Source of the DNA: Ichthyocystis sparus
GTDB taxonomy: Bacteria > Pseudomonadota > Gammaproteobacteria > Burkholderiales > 2013Ark19i
Strand: one strand, 5' to 3'
Assembly: GCF_900078755.1 (NCBI RefSeq)
Contig: NZ_FKIH01000004.1
Length of the DNA: 64,000 bases
Shown here: one piece after another, positions 14,748 to 23,796 of the stretch
How the letters are laid out: each line of letters begins with the position of its first letter
Numbering within the stretch: position 1 is the stretch's first letter
Notes under the pieces: model-generated
What the model saw: the letters and a program-made list of their open reading frames with translations, nothing else
What the model was told of the DNA's origin: nothing
Database searches by the model: none
Program-made: the position numbers and the translations under genes

Positions 14748-17132
14748 TCACACATCTATATTCTTAACCTTAAGGGCATTATTCTCTATGAATAAACGCC
14801 TAGGCTCTACAACATCTCCCATAAGGGTACTAAAAACGCCATCAGCTTCAACCATATCGTCAATCTTTACTCTCAACAAGCGCCTAGAGTCCTTATTTAG
14901 GGTTGTCTCCCATAACTGATCGGGATTCATTTCTCCCAAACCTTTGTATCTCTGGTAGGTCATACCATCTTGTACAACCTTCATAATGCTATCTAAAGCC
15001 TCAACAAAGGATGGAAATATACTAACTTCATTGTCTTTTTCAACAGACACAACCCTATTAGGAAAAGATAGGGCATTTTTTTCAGCAAAAGACTTTAGAG
15101 TTAAATAGTTTGAGGAAAAGAAAAAATCTGAAGGAACAACAGTCTCAACACTATTTCCAAAACTGGTACTATGAAAATGCAAAAACACAGCATTATCAGT
15201 TACTTCAGTTGTACAAAAAACGGAATCGACAGATAAAACTTTGTTTAACTCATCAACTGAAAGTAAAAATTTCTCTCTTGAAGAAAAATCAATAGCTACA
15301 CCTTTCATTATTGCTAAGAGAAACGATGGGTCATAGATACTAGAAAAACTTTTAACAACAGATTTGGCGGAGAAATAATCCTGAGCTAACACAAGAACAT
15401 CTTCTCTAGATAGCTTTTTATCTCCATCAAAAAACGCATAATTGTCAAGAGCAGTTGACAAAATATAGGACATCATTTCACTGTCATCTCTGATGTATCG
15501 CTCTGATTTTCCCCTCTTCACACGGTACAAAGGAGGCTGAGCTATGTAAATATGACCTCTTTCGATTATTTCTGGCATCTGTCTGTAGAAAAACGTAAGC
15601 AAAAGCGTCCTTATATGCGAACCGTCTACATCAGCATCAGTCATTATGATAACTCTATGGTACCTGAGCTTATCGATGTTATAGTCATCCTTGCCAATAC
15701 CTGTTCCCAAGGTTTGAATGAGTGTAATTATTTCCTGAGATTCCAACAATCTATCATATCTTGCTTTCTCTACGTTTAAAATCTTACCCTTCAAAGGAAG
15801 AATAGCCTGATATTTCCTGTCTCGTCCTTGTTTTGCAGAACCACCTGCTGAATCACCTTCAACAAGGAACAACTCGCTCTTAGATGGATCCTTTTCCTGA
15901 CAGTCTGCCAATTTAGCAGAAAGCCCCATGGAGTCTAATACTCCCTTTCTTCTAGTTAAATCACGAGCCCTCCTAGCTGCTTCACGAGCCCTGGATGATT
16001 CAACTATCTTGGCACAAATTATTTTTGAATCACTAGGATGTTCAAGCAAATATTCTGTTAGTTTTGATGTAACAAACTCATCAACCACCTGCCTAACTTC
16101 AGATGAAACCAGCTTCTCTTTGGTCTGAGATGAAAATTTTGGCTCAGAGACCTTAACAGAAAGAACACAAGTAAGGCCCTCACGCATATCCTCACCAATA
16201 ATTTCTACTTTATTCTTCTTCAATAAATCATTCTTTTCAATATACTGATTAATGGTTCTAGTGATGGCAGAACGTAATCCAGTTAAGTGAGTTCCACCAT
16301 CACGCTGTGGAATATTATTAGTAAAACACAAAACATTTTCGCTGTATGAAGAGTTCCACTGCATGGCAACTTCAACACCTGTATTATTTATCATCCCACG
16401 AGCATAAAACATCGTCTGATGAATTGACGGGCGCGAGCTATCTACATACTCTACAAAACTTTTAACTCCACCGGTAAAATTAAAGCTTTCTTGACGAGAG
16501 TTTGGACGATCAACTAAAAAAATATTGACCCCGTTATTTAAAAACGAAAGCTCACGCAAACGTTTTGCCAGGGCCTCATAACTAAACTTTATGATAGTAA
16601 AAATTTCTTTATCAGGTAAAAAGTGAATAAAGGTACCTCGACTGGTGGAATTGCCAACTTCCTCCAATGAAGAAGTTGGAATCCCCTTTTCAAAAGTCAT
16701 TTTGTACTCTTTACCATCCCTGCAAATAACAAGTATTAACCATTCAGATAAGGCATTTACGCAGGAAACTCCAACACCATGCAACCCGCCAGAAACCTTG
16801 TAAGAATTATTATCAAATTTCCCTCCAGCATGAAGCTCTGTCATAACTATCTCTGCTGCAGAGCGATTCATTTCATCATCTTCTTTTATACCCGTAGGAA
16901 TTCCTCTGCCATTATCTTGAACACTTACTGAATTATCTGCATGAATAGTTAAGGTAATATCTGTACAATGCCCAGCCAATGATTCATCAATTGAATTATC
17001 AATAACCTCAAAAACCATATGATGCAAACCACTACCATCGGCAGTATCTCCAATATACATACCGGGACGCTTGCGAACAGCTTCCAGTCCTTTTAGAACC
17101 CGAATACTTGAAGAATCATAGGTCTCTGTCAC
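14748..17132 (-). CDS. gyrB: DNA gyrase subunit B
   Basis: The ATPase subunit of gyrase, which introduces negative supercoils. The GTG start at 17132 has AAGGAG six bases upstream. The 794 residues show the GHKL ATPase domain (EVIDNSIDESLAG, DNGRGIPTG, GGLHGVGVSCVNALS), the Toprim motif LVEGDSAGGSAKQGRDR with the metal-binding DADVDGSHIRTLLLTF, and the C-terminal YQRYKGLGEMNPDQLWETT. It follows dnaN by 47 bp on the same strand, reading away from the proposed origin as a leading-strand operon. dnaA, often upstream of this pair, is instead at 23.8 kb. Confidence 0.97.
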   Translation of the reverse strand: MTETYDSSSIRVLKGLEAVRKRPGMYIGDTADGSGLHHMVFEVIDNSIDESLAGHCTDITLTIHADNSVSVQDNGRGIPTGIKEDDEMNRSAAEIVMTELHAGGKFDNNSYKVSGGLHGVGVSCVNALSEWLILVICRDGKEYKMTFEKGIPTSSLEEVGNSTSRGTFIHFLPDKEIFTIIKFSYEALAKRLRELSFLNNGVNIFLVDRPNSRQESFNFTGGVKSFVEYVDSSRPSIHQTMFYARGMINNTGVEVAMQWNSSYSENVLCFTNNIPQRDGGTHLTGLRSAITRTINQYIEKNDLLKKNKVEIIGEDMREGLTCVLSVKVSEPKFSSQTKEKLVSSEVRQVVDEFVTSKLTEYLLEHPSDSKIICAKIVESSRAREAARRARDLTRRKGVLDSMGLSAKLADCQEKDPSKSELFLVEGDSAGGSAKQGRDRKYQAILPLKGKILNVEKARYDRLLESQEIITLIQTLGTGIGKDDYNIDKLRYHRVIIMTDADVDGSHIRTLLLTFFYRQMPEIIERGHIYIAQPPLYRVKRGKSERYIRDDSEMMSYILSTALDNYAFFDGDKKLSREDVLVLAQDYFSAKSVVKSFSSIYDPSFLLAIMKGVAIDFSSREKFLLSVDELNKVLSVDSVFCTTEVTDNAVFLHFHSTSFGNSVETVVPSDFFFSSNYLTLKSFAEKNALSFPNRVVSVEKDNEVSIFPSFVEALDSIMKVVQDGMTYQRYKGLGEMNPDQLWETTLNKDSRRLLRVKIDDMVEADGVFSTLMGDVVEPRRLFIENNALKVKNIDV

Positions 17133-17179
17133 AAGAAACTCCTTGGATATTACAAAGATAACAAACTTGCTAAACTTAA

Positions 17180-18295
17180 CTAAATGCGCAGTGGCATAAC
17201 CAAATAGCCGTATGTACCATTATCCTTTTCAGGGAAAATAAGCAACGAATTTTTTTCGAAACTAATCGAAAAACACACCACACAATCAGAAAATCCTGAC
17301 AGGATATCAGTAATATAGTTTATATTGTATGCAACTTCGTGTGTTTGGCCGCTATACGATATATCAAGTTCTTCACATGCTTCTTCAAAATCTGTTGATA
17401 AAGATAAAAAAGAAACTTTTCCTGGGGATAACACCATACGCACACAAGGAAATTTATCCTGACAAAACACTGATATCCTCAATAGGCTCTGCAAAATTAA
17501 AGATTTATCAACACTACAGGAAATATTAAAATCAGAAGGGAGAAGCTTTGTATGATCAGGAAATGTGCCCTCTATAAGCTTAGACAAAAGAACAGTTGAG
17601 CTGTAAGAAAATTGCACCTGAAATTTAGTAACAGAAAGGTGCACAATATCCTCCCTATCAACAAGTGTTCTGGAAAGTTCAGACACAGTTTTCTGTGGAA
17701 GAATTACACTAAAATCTTCACAACGAACCCCTGATGAAATTTTAGCAAACGCCATTCGGTGACCATCAGTAGCAACGAGAAACACTTCCCCTTTACTGAC
17801 TTTTAGTTGAACTCCTTGAAGAAAAAAACGAATATCTTGAGCGCTAGCCGCAGGCTTTACCAAAAGCAACCACTTTCTAAGAACAATCTGTGGAAAGGAA
17901 AGCTCCCAGCATATTTTATCACGTAGTAATAAAATAGGAAAATTGTCTTCCGGAAGTGTGGATAAAGAATACCTACTTCTACCAAACAACAATGTGAACT
18001 TTGAGGGTTCAATAATTAATTTTATGTGAGTTCCTAGGGTAATTCCCTTTAATATATCAAGGCACTTACGAGCATTAACTGTAAAAGCAATTGGTTCTGA
18101 GGAAAATGTTTCAAAAAATGATTGCATTTGAATTTCACCATCAGAAGCAATCATAGTACATCCGGAACCATTTATAGTTACCAGTATATGTCCCAATATG
18201 GGAATTCGTTGCCTGCGTTCTACCGTTCCAATTAATTTTTGCAATGGCTGCAAAAAATTATCTACAAGTATATCTATATTGTTCGTCAGTGACAT
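17180..18295 (-). CDS. dnaN: DNA polymerase III beta subunit (sliding clamp)
   Basis: The ring-shaped processivity clamp. The 371 residues are normal length for three clamp domains, with FTVNARKCLDILKGI in domain I, LLVATDGHRMA-like FLVATDGHRMAFAK in domain II, and the C-terminal PLRI matching the conserved MPMRL-type end. GGAAGAG lies five bases before the ATG at 18295. It is the first gene left of the proposed origin and heads a dnaN-gyrB operon. Confidence 0.96.
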   Translation of the reverse strand: MSLTNNIDILVDNFLQPLQKLIGTVERRQRIPILGHILVTINGSGCTMIASDGEIQMQSFFETFSSEPIAFTVNARKCLDILKGITLGTHIKLIIEPSKFTLLFGRSRYSLSTLPEDNFPILLLRDKICWELSFPQIVLRKWLLLVKPAASAQDIRFFLQGVQLKVSKGEVFLVATDGHRMAFAKISSGVRCEDFSVILPQKTVSELSRTLVDREDIVHLSVTKFQVQFSYSSTVLLSKLIEGTFPDHTKLLPSDFNISCSVDKSLILQSLLRISVFCQDKFPCVRMVLSPGKVSFLSLSTDFEEACEELDISYSGQTHEVAYNINYITDILSGFSDCVVCFSISFEKNSLLIFPEKDNGTYGYLVMPLRI

Positions 18296-18854
18296 TTACT
18301 CTTCCTACAATGTTATTCAACATTTTCTAGCTTATTACTATTAGTTCATTTTTTATTTATTTTTAAATAATACTATAATAATAATAGCGAGCTTAACTAT
18401 GTATATAACTCCTATTGTTCTTTATTCATTAGTGAGTTATATTTGATATAGGGCTGTGCGTAACTCCGTATAAGCATGTGATTAAAATTGGATAAAAATC
18501 CGTTTTCCTGAAAAACGGGTTTTTATTAACAGTAATCAGGGGTTCTGTTAACATGTTTAGTTGGTGTTGTATTGTTATGTGTGGACAAATGTATGAATAA
18601 GTTGCTTGGTATCGCAGGTGGACGCTTATTCTCAATTAAATAATAATAATTTTTTTTACTAACAGTATGTTGATAAGTTTGTAGATATAGCTCTTGTTAC
18701 TTATACATAGTACTAATTCTGGTTCCTTCATTTAGTCTTGCTGAGTTTTCTCATTGCCGCTTAGATATAATGAGAAAGTGGTATATTATTCATGCTAATC
18801 GCTACTCTAAGCACACTTAGCGCGGAGTTGGTTGCTTTTTAGGATCTTACTATC
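18296..18854. other. oriC: Candidate chromosomal replication origin (oriC)
   Basis: This 559-bp gene-free gap between divergent dnaN and pckG has AT-rich blocks at about 18338-18395 and 18634-18659. It has near-consensus DnaA boxes with one mismatch each: TGTGCGTAA 18455-18463, TGTGGACAA 18580-18588, TGTTGATAA 18668-18676 and TTATACATA 18701-18709. Weaker ones are at 18422 and 18786. The plus strand is C/A-rich to the left (60 bases at 2761 in a plus-strand gene: C 20, G 5) and G/T-rich to the right (60 bases at 24001: G 21, C 8), so the skew flips here. No perfect box is seen, so the origin call rests mainly on skew plus context. Confidence 0.65.
18494..18525. terminator. Hairpin, terminator-like, inside oriC region
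   Basis: CCGTTTT (18500-18506), a five-base loop and AAAACGG (18512-18518) are flanked by A-run and T-run, giving a possible 12-13 bp stem and a T-rich tail in both directions. It could stop transcription entering from either side or be a structural part of the origin. Confidence 0.5.
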
Positions 18855-20690
18855 ATGGTTGAATCTTTAGGTACAGAGTTTTCCCTTTCAGTTCCTTCGT
18901 GGATTGAGCACGATGAGCTGGTGTCTTGGGTACAGGAAGTGATGTCCCTTACTAAACCAAGAGAAGTTCACTGGTGCGATGGTTCTAAGCAGGAATATGA
19001 TGCTTTGTGCCAACTTTTAGTGCGCTCAGGAACTTTTATTGAGTTGAACTCAGACAACTACCCTGGGTGTTTCTTGTCTCTCTCTGATTTATCGGATGTT
19101 GCCCGTGTTGAGGACAGAACTTTTATTTGTACAGATAGTCCAGATCAAGCAGGTCCTACGAACAATTGGCGTTCTCCCAAGGATATGAAGTCTGTTTTAA
19201 GCCATCTGTTTGATGGCTGCATGCGTGGCAGGACTATGTACATTATTCCTTTTTGCATGGGACATGTTGATTCTAAATGGTCTGTTATTGGTGCTGAGAT
19301 TACAGACTCTGCATATGTTTCCGTAAACATGCACATTATGACGCGGGTTGGTATTCCTGTAGCTAGGAAGTTGGGTAAAAAAAATAAGTTTGTTAAGTGT
19401 TTACATTCGTGTGGCAGACCGCTGATAGAAAAAGAGGACAATGTTTCTTGGCCTTGTAACGATGTAAAGTACATTACTCATTTTCCACAAAGTCGTGAAA
19501 TTATGTCTTTTGGTTCCGGATACGGTGGCAATGCTCTTCTGGGTAAAAAGTGCTTAGCTTTAAGGCTGGCTTCATGTATGGCTAGAGAAGAAGGTTGGCT
19601 GGCTGAGCACATGCTTATTTTGGGTTGTGAATCTCCTGATGGTAAAAAGAGTTACGTAGCTGCGGCGTTTCCTTCCGCATGCGGAAAAACTAATTTCGCA
19701 ATGATGATTCCCCCTAAAGGGATGGATGGTTGGAAATTTACTACTGTAGGTGATGATATTGCCTGGATACATTTGGGAGGCGATTCCCGATTTTATGCTA
19801 CTAACGCTGAAAATGGTTATTTCGGTGTTGTTCCAGGGACATCGCCTAAGACTAATCCGAACGCTATTGCAACACTGGGTAAGAATACTATTTTTACTAA
19901 TGTTGCTGTTGATAGCAACGGTTGTCCCTGGTGGGAGGGGCTAACTGATAATCCTCCTTCTTCATTGATTGATTGGAGAGGACAGCCTTGGACTCCGGGC
20001 AGTTCTTCTACCGCGGCCCATCCTAATGCTAGGTTTACTTCTCCTGCGGCTCAGTGTCCATCTATGGATGCGGACTGGGATTATCCTGGTGGTGTTCCTA
20101 TATCGGCATTTATTTTTGGGGGGCGTAGGTCGACTACAGTTCCTCTCGTATTAGAAACAGAGGATTGGACTGCTGGAGTTTATTTTGCTTCTACATTGGC
20201 CTCTGAGACTACAGCTTCTGCATCCTCTGAGGTTGGTGTTGTTCGTATTGATCCATTTGCGATGCTTCCTTTTTGTGGTTATAACATGGCTGATTACTTT
20301 CAGCACTGGCTCGATATGGGTAAAAAAGTTTCTTCTACTTCCCGTCCTCCTGTTTTTTTGGTTAACTGGTTTCTTAAAGAAGATGGAGAGTTCTTGTGGC
20401 CAGGTTTTTGTGATAATGCCCGAATTCTTAAATGGATAATTCAGCGATGCAGAGGTGAGGTTGGTGCTGAGGAGAATAAGTTGGGATTTTATCCTAGATA
20501 TGATGACGTTGATTGGAACGGACTTGATTTTCCTAGATCGCGTTTTGATAAGATAATTAGCGTTGATAGTGATTTGTGGGCCCTGGAGCTTAGTAATAGA
20601 GATGAATTTTTGAAAAAATTTGGAGATAGACTTCCTAAGGCTCTTCACGAGTATCATTGTCGCATGATGAAGAAGTTTGTTAAGGATTAG
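18855..20690 (+). CDS. pckG: Phosphoenolpyruvate carboxykinase (GTP)
   Basis: Converts oxaloacetate to PEP with GTP, the entry to gluconeogenesis. The 611 residues match the GTP-type family: the P-loop AAFPSACGKTNFAMM at about residue 275, the Mn-binding GDDIAWI region, GTSPKTNPNA and the C-terminal guanine-site region FLVNWFLKEDGEFLWPGFCDNARILKWI. AGGA lies ten bases before the ATG. It is the first gene right of the proposed origin, on the leading strand, and is followed by mrdA after 54 bp. A GTP-type enzyme is found in a minority of proteobacteria, including several Burkholderiales. Confidence 0.96.
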   Translation: MVESLGTEFSLSVPSWIEHDELVSWVQEVMSLTKPREVHWCDGSKQEYDALCQLLVRSGTFIELNSDNYPGCFLSLSDLSDVARVEDRTFICTDSPDQAGPTNNWRSPKDMKSVLSHLFDGCMRGRTMYIIPFCMGHVDSKWSVIGAEITDSAYVSVNMHIMTRVGIPVARKLGKKNKFVKCLHSCGRPLIEKEDNVSWPCNDVKYITHFPQSREIMSFGSGYGGNALLGKKCLALRLASCMAREEGWLAEHMLILGCESPDGKKSYVAAAFPSACGKTNFAMMIPPKGMDGWKFTTVGDDIAWIHLGGDSRFYATNAENGYFGVVPGTSPKTNPNAIATLGKNTIFTNVAVDSNGCPWWEGLTDNPPSSLIDWRGQPWTPGSSSTAAHPNARFTSPAAQCPSMDADWDYPGGVPISAFIFGGRRSTTVPLVLETEDWTAGVYFASTLASETTASASSEVGVVRIDPFAMLPFCGYNMADYFQHWLDMGKKVSSTSRPPVFLVNWFLKEDGEFLWPGFCDNARILKWIIQRCRGEVGAEENKLGFYPRYDDVDWNGLDFPRSRFDKIISVDSDLWALELSNRDEFLKKFGDRLPKALHEYHCRMMKKFVKD

Positions 20691-20744
20691 TATTTGCTGC
20701 AATAGTTGTAACTTAGTTCATGCATTAGTGATATTGGAGTGGCT

Positions 20745-22574
20745 ATGACGGACTTTGGTGATGGCCACTTGTCGACCATTCGTTTTAGAATCATAGTTGT
20801 TGCTGTTGTTTTATTTTTCTTTGTTGTGGTTGTTATGGCGCACCTGTTTGAGGTCCAGGTGCTTAGGCATTATTTTTACAAAAAGTTAGCTGATAGCAAT
20901 CGCATTGTTCTTGTTCCAATGCATCCTAGGCGTGGGGTTATACGTGATCGTTTGGGTAGGGTTGTTGCGGATACAAGATTTCATCATACAATTGATATAA
21001 AAATAAATTACCTTATATCTCACCAAAATTTACTAGACAGACTTTCCTTATTTTTTCCTATTTCTGAGGAAGATAAGAAATCTATTTTGATGTCTATTCG
21101 AGGAGCCCACCATGGTGATCAATCTATTACCATAAAGGATGAGTTATCTGATGTTGATATAGCTAGGTTTTATGCTCATCATTTTTTGTTTCCGTATGCC
21201 AGTATAGGAACCCACTTTATAAGATACTATCCTCATGGTAGTACAGCTTCGCATCTTATAGGGTACATGGGGCATATTTCTGATGGAGATTGGAAATATC
21301 TTGAAGAAACTCATGCATCTGGTAATTACCAGGGCACGCGTTTTATTGGCAAGCAGGGTGTTGAAAAACAGTATGAAGCTTATTTGCACGGCATTACTGG
21401 CTATTCAGCATCAGAGGTAACAGCGACGGGTCAAGTTGTTCGTAATCTAGGTACTAAGCAACCTCAAGACGGTGCAGAGTTGTATTTAACGATTGATCTT
21501 TCTTTGCAAGAAGTTGTTGAGAAATTAATTCATGGTAAGCGTGGTGCAATAGTAGTCTTGGATCCTAAAACGGGTGAGATAATGGCATTTGCTAGTTCTC
21601 CTAACGTTGATCCAAACTTATTTGCAAGTGGTATTGATACCAAGTACTGGAAAAAATACATACATGATCAAAATCACCCGCTAATTAATCGTGTTGTTGG
21701 AAGCTTGTATGCACCTGGGTCTATCTATAAGCCCTACGTGGCTTTAGCTGCTCTGTCTTTGGGGTATCGTACCCCATCTCAGACTATTTTTGATAAAGGG
21801 TACTTTTTTCTGGGTAACCACAAATTTCGTGACGATTCCAGATCTGGACATGGATACATAAACATATATGATGCTATTTCCGTCTCATGTGATGTTTACT
21901 TTTTTCAGCTAGCCTACGAGATGGGGCCAGATGTAATTCATGATTTCAACAAGCAATTTGGATTTGGAGATAAGACGGGAATTGATCTTCCTTATGAAAT
22001 TTCTGGAATTTTGCCGTCACGTGAATGGAAAAAGTCAAGGATTCATCAAAATTGGTATGACGGTGATTCAGTTAGTTTAGGTGTGGGTCAGGGATATAAT
22101 TCTTTTACTCCGATACAAGTTGCACAGGCTCTTCAGGTTTTATCTGACAAAGGAGAGATGATGCAGCTTCACGTGGTGAGAGCAATAAAGGGATCGGATA
22201 ACAAAATTGTTAACGTTCCTCCGCACATAAAAAGAGTAATTAAATTGGATACTTCTAGCTACAATGGAGTAATTCAGGCTATGCAACGAGCTTGTAAGGA
22301 TGGAACAGCCAAAGAAGTTTTTAAAGACTTCCCTTACTCTATAGCTGGGAAGACTGGTACAGCCCAAGTTATTAATATGAAAGATCGTTACAATCCACTA
22401 AATGTGGATGAGTTTCAACGAGATCACTCTTGGTTTATAGCTTTTTCACCTGTAGATAAACCTAAAATTGCTGTGGTAGCTCTAGTTGAAAATGGTGGCT
22501 GGGGTGCACAATCAGCCGCGCCAATTGTGAGAAACATCATGGAGTTTTATTACTCCCATATCGAGTCTACTTGA
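20745..22574 (+). CDS. mrdA: Penicillin-binding protein 2 (elongation transpeptidase)
   Basis: The class B PBP that crosslinks peptidoglycan during rod elongation, paired with RodA. It has an N-terminal membrane helix (about residues 12-36), a PBP dimer domain with HPRRGVIRDRLGR, and a transpeptidase domain with the catalytic SxxK motif in APGSIYKPY, the SxD-type motif SVSCDVYFF and KTGTAQV. The ATG at 20745 is chosen because GGAG lies six bases upstream; an in-frame GTG two codons earlier has none. The protein is 609 residues. rodA follows 30 bp downstream; together with mreBCD (25.3-27.7 kb) the core elongasome is close to the origin. Confidence 0.95.
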   Translation: MTDFGDGHLSTIRFRIIVVAVVLFFFVVVVMAHLFEVQVLRHYFYKKLADSNRIVLVPMHPRRGVIRDRLGRVVADTRFHHTIDIKINYLISHQNLLDRLSLFFPISEEDKKSILMSIRGAHHGDQSITIKDELSDVDIARFYAHHFLFPYASIGTHFIRYYPHGSTASHLIGYMGHISDGDWKYLEETHASGNYQGTRFIGKQGVEKQYEAYLHGITGYSASEVTATGQVVRNLGTKQPQDGAELYLTIDLSLQEVVEKLIHGKRGAIVVLDPKTGEIMAFASSPNVDPNLFASGIDTKYWKKYIHDQNHPLINRVVGSLYAPGSIYKPYVALAALSLGYRTPSQTIFDKGYFFLGNHKFRDDSRSGHGYINIYDAISVSCDVYFFQLAYEMGPDVIHDFNKQFGFGDKTGIDLPYEISGILPSREWKKSRIHQNWYDGDSVSLGVGQGYNSFTPIQVAQALQVLSDKGEMMQLHVVRAIKGSDNKIVNVPPHIKRVIKLDTSSYNGVIQAMQRACKDGTAKEVFKDFPYSIAGKTGTAQVINMKDRYNPLNVDEFQRDHSWFIAFSPVDKPKIAVVALVENGGWGAQSAAPIVRNIMEFYYSHIEST

Positions 22575-22604
22575 TGTGTTAATAGATCATTTAAGTGTAC
22601 TACT

Positions 22605-23714
22605 ATGGTTGAAGATAAAAAGTGGACTAATTTTATAGATTTTAATTTGTTGCTTAATGCTCTCTTTATTTGTTGTGCCGGTTTTATGGTTCTGGTTTCA
22701 GTCAATCCAGCAAAACTTTGGTCGGGAGTTTTTCATTTATGCGTTTCTTTAGTACTTATGTACTGGGCTGCTACTCGATCTTTGTCCACCTTGCAGAAGT
22801 TTGCTTTTAGGTATTATTTTTTATGTCTAATATTGTTAGCTGCTGTGTTTTTTTGGGGCGATACCTCTAAAGGAGCAAAAAGGTGGCTTAATTTTGGTCT
22901 TTTTCGTCTTCAGCCCTCGGAGTTGATGAAGGTTGCTATACCATTACTGTTGTCGTCGATGTTTTCACAGAAGGACAAAAATATTGATGTAGGAACATAT
23001 TTTTTTGCGACAATTGTGTTAGTGGTCCCGGTTTTCCTAGTGCTTAAGCAGCCTGATTTGGGAACAGCTTTGCTCATTTTTTCGTCTGGATTTTGTGTTT
23101 TGGTTCTTGTAGGTCTAAGCTGGAAGGTTATTCTATTTGGAGTAATTTCTATTGCTCTGTTGTACCCATTTTTGTGTGGGACTCCTTTTCCATCTATTAT
23201 TCACCACCCTTTGCTACATTCGTATCAATGTAAGAGACTATTTATTTTTTGGGACCCGTATGCTGATCCTTTTGGATCTGGTTATCATACTATTCAAGCC
23301 ACGATAGCCATAGGATCTGGCGGTTTTTGGGGAGAGGGATGGCTTCACGGAACTCAGTCCCATCTTGATTTTATTCCTGAATCTCATACAGATTTTGCAT
23401 TTGCTGTTTTCGCAGAAGAGTTTGGTTTCTTTGGATCGTCAATTCTATTGCTACTATATGGGAATTTGATACTTAGAAGTTTTTGGATTGCATGGAGCTC
23501 GCAGTCTGTTTTTTCCAGTCTTCTGGCAGGTAGCTTGGCATGCACATTTCTAACATATGTATCTGCTAACATAGGAATGGTTACAGGACTGATTCCTGTT
23601 GTTGGTGTCCCGTTACCATATGTTAGTTACGGTGGATCTTCAATGATGACTTTATTTTTTTCTTTGGGTCTTTTAATGAGCATTCACCGCCAACGCCATT
23701 TGGTTTCTGTATAA
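22605..23714 (+). CDS. rodA: Peptidoglycan polymerase RodA (SEDS family)
   Basis: A SEDS-family glycosyltransferase that polymerises lipid II in the elongasome with PBP2. The 369 residues have about ten membrane helices. Family motifs are WGDTSKGAKRWLNFGLFRLQPSEL near residue 90, KQPDLGTALL, FWGEGWLHGTQSHLDFIPESHTDFAFAVFAEEFGF and the C-terminal GLIPVVGVPLPYVSYGGSSM. The catalytic aspartate region HTDF is intact. It lies 30 bp behind mrdA and 82 bp before dnaA on the same strand. Confidence 0.95.
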   Translation: MVEDKKWTNFIDFNLLLNALFICCAGFMVLVSVNPAKLWSGVFHLCVSLVLMYWAATRSLSTLQKFAFRYYFLCLILLAAVFFWGDTSKGAKRWLNFGLFRLQPSELMKVAIPLLLSSMFSQKDKNIDVGTYFFATIVLVVPVFLVLKQPDLGTALLIFSSGFCVLVLVGLSWKVILFGVISIALLYPFLCGTPFPSIIHHPLLHSYQCKRLFIFWDPYADPFGSGYHTIQATIAIGSGGFWGEGWLHGTQSHLDFIPESHTDFAFAVFAEEFGFFGSSILLLLYGNLILRSFWIAWSSQSVFSSLLAGSLACTFLTYVSANIGMVTGLIPVVGVPLPYVSYGGSSMMTLFFSLGLLMSIHRQRHLVSV

Positions 23715-23796
23715 TTTTGTATAGTTTGTATTTGGTGTACAATTCCTGGTTACTTATGGAGTCTTGTAATAGTGGCTAATTCCTCTGAAGAATTAT

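Noticed and set aside
20151..20702. 183-codon minus-strand open frame inside pckG
   Set aside because: It lies antisense to a full, well-conserved pckG and its product looks like no protein; a shadow of skewed codon use.
23715..23796. Origin directly upstream of dnaA
   Set aside because: Only 82 bp, no DnaA boxes, and the skew does not change there.
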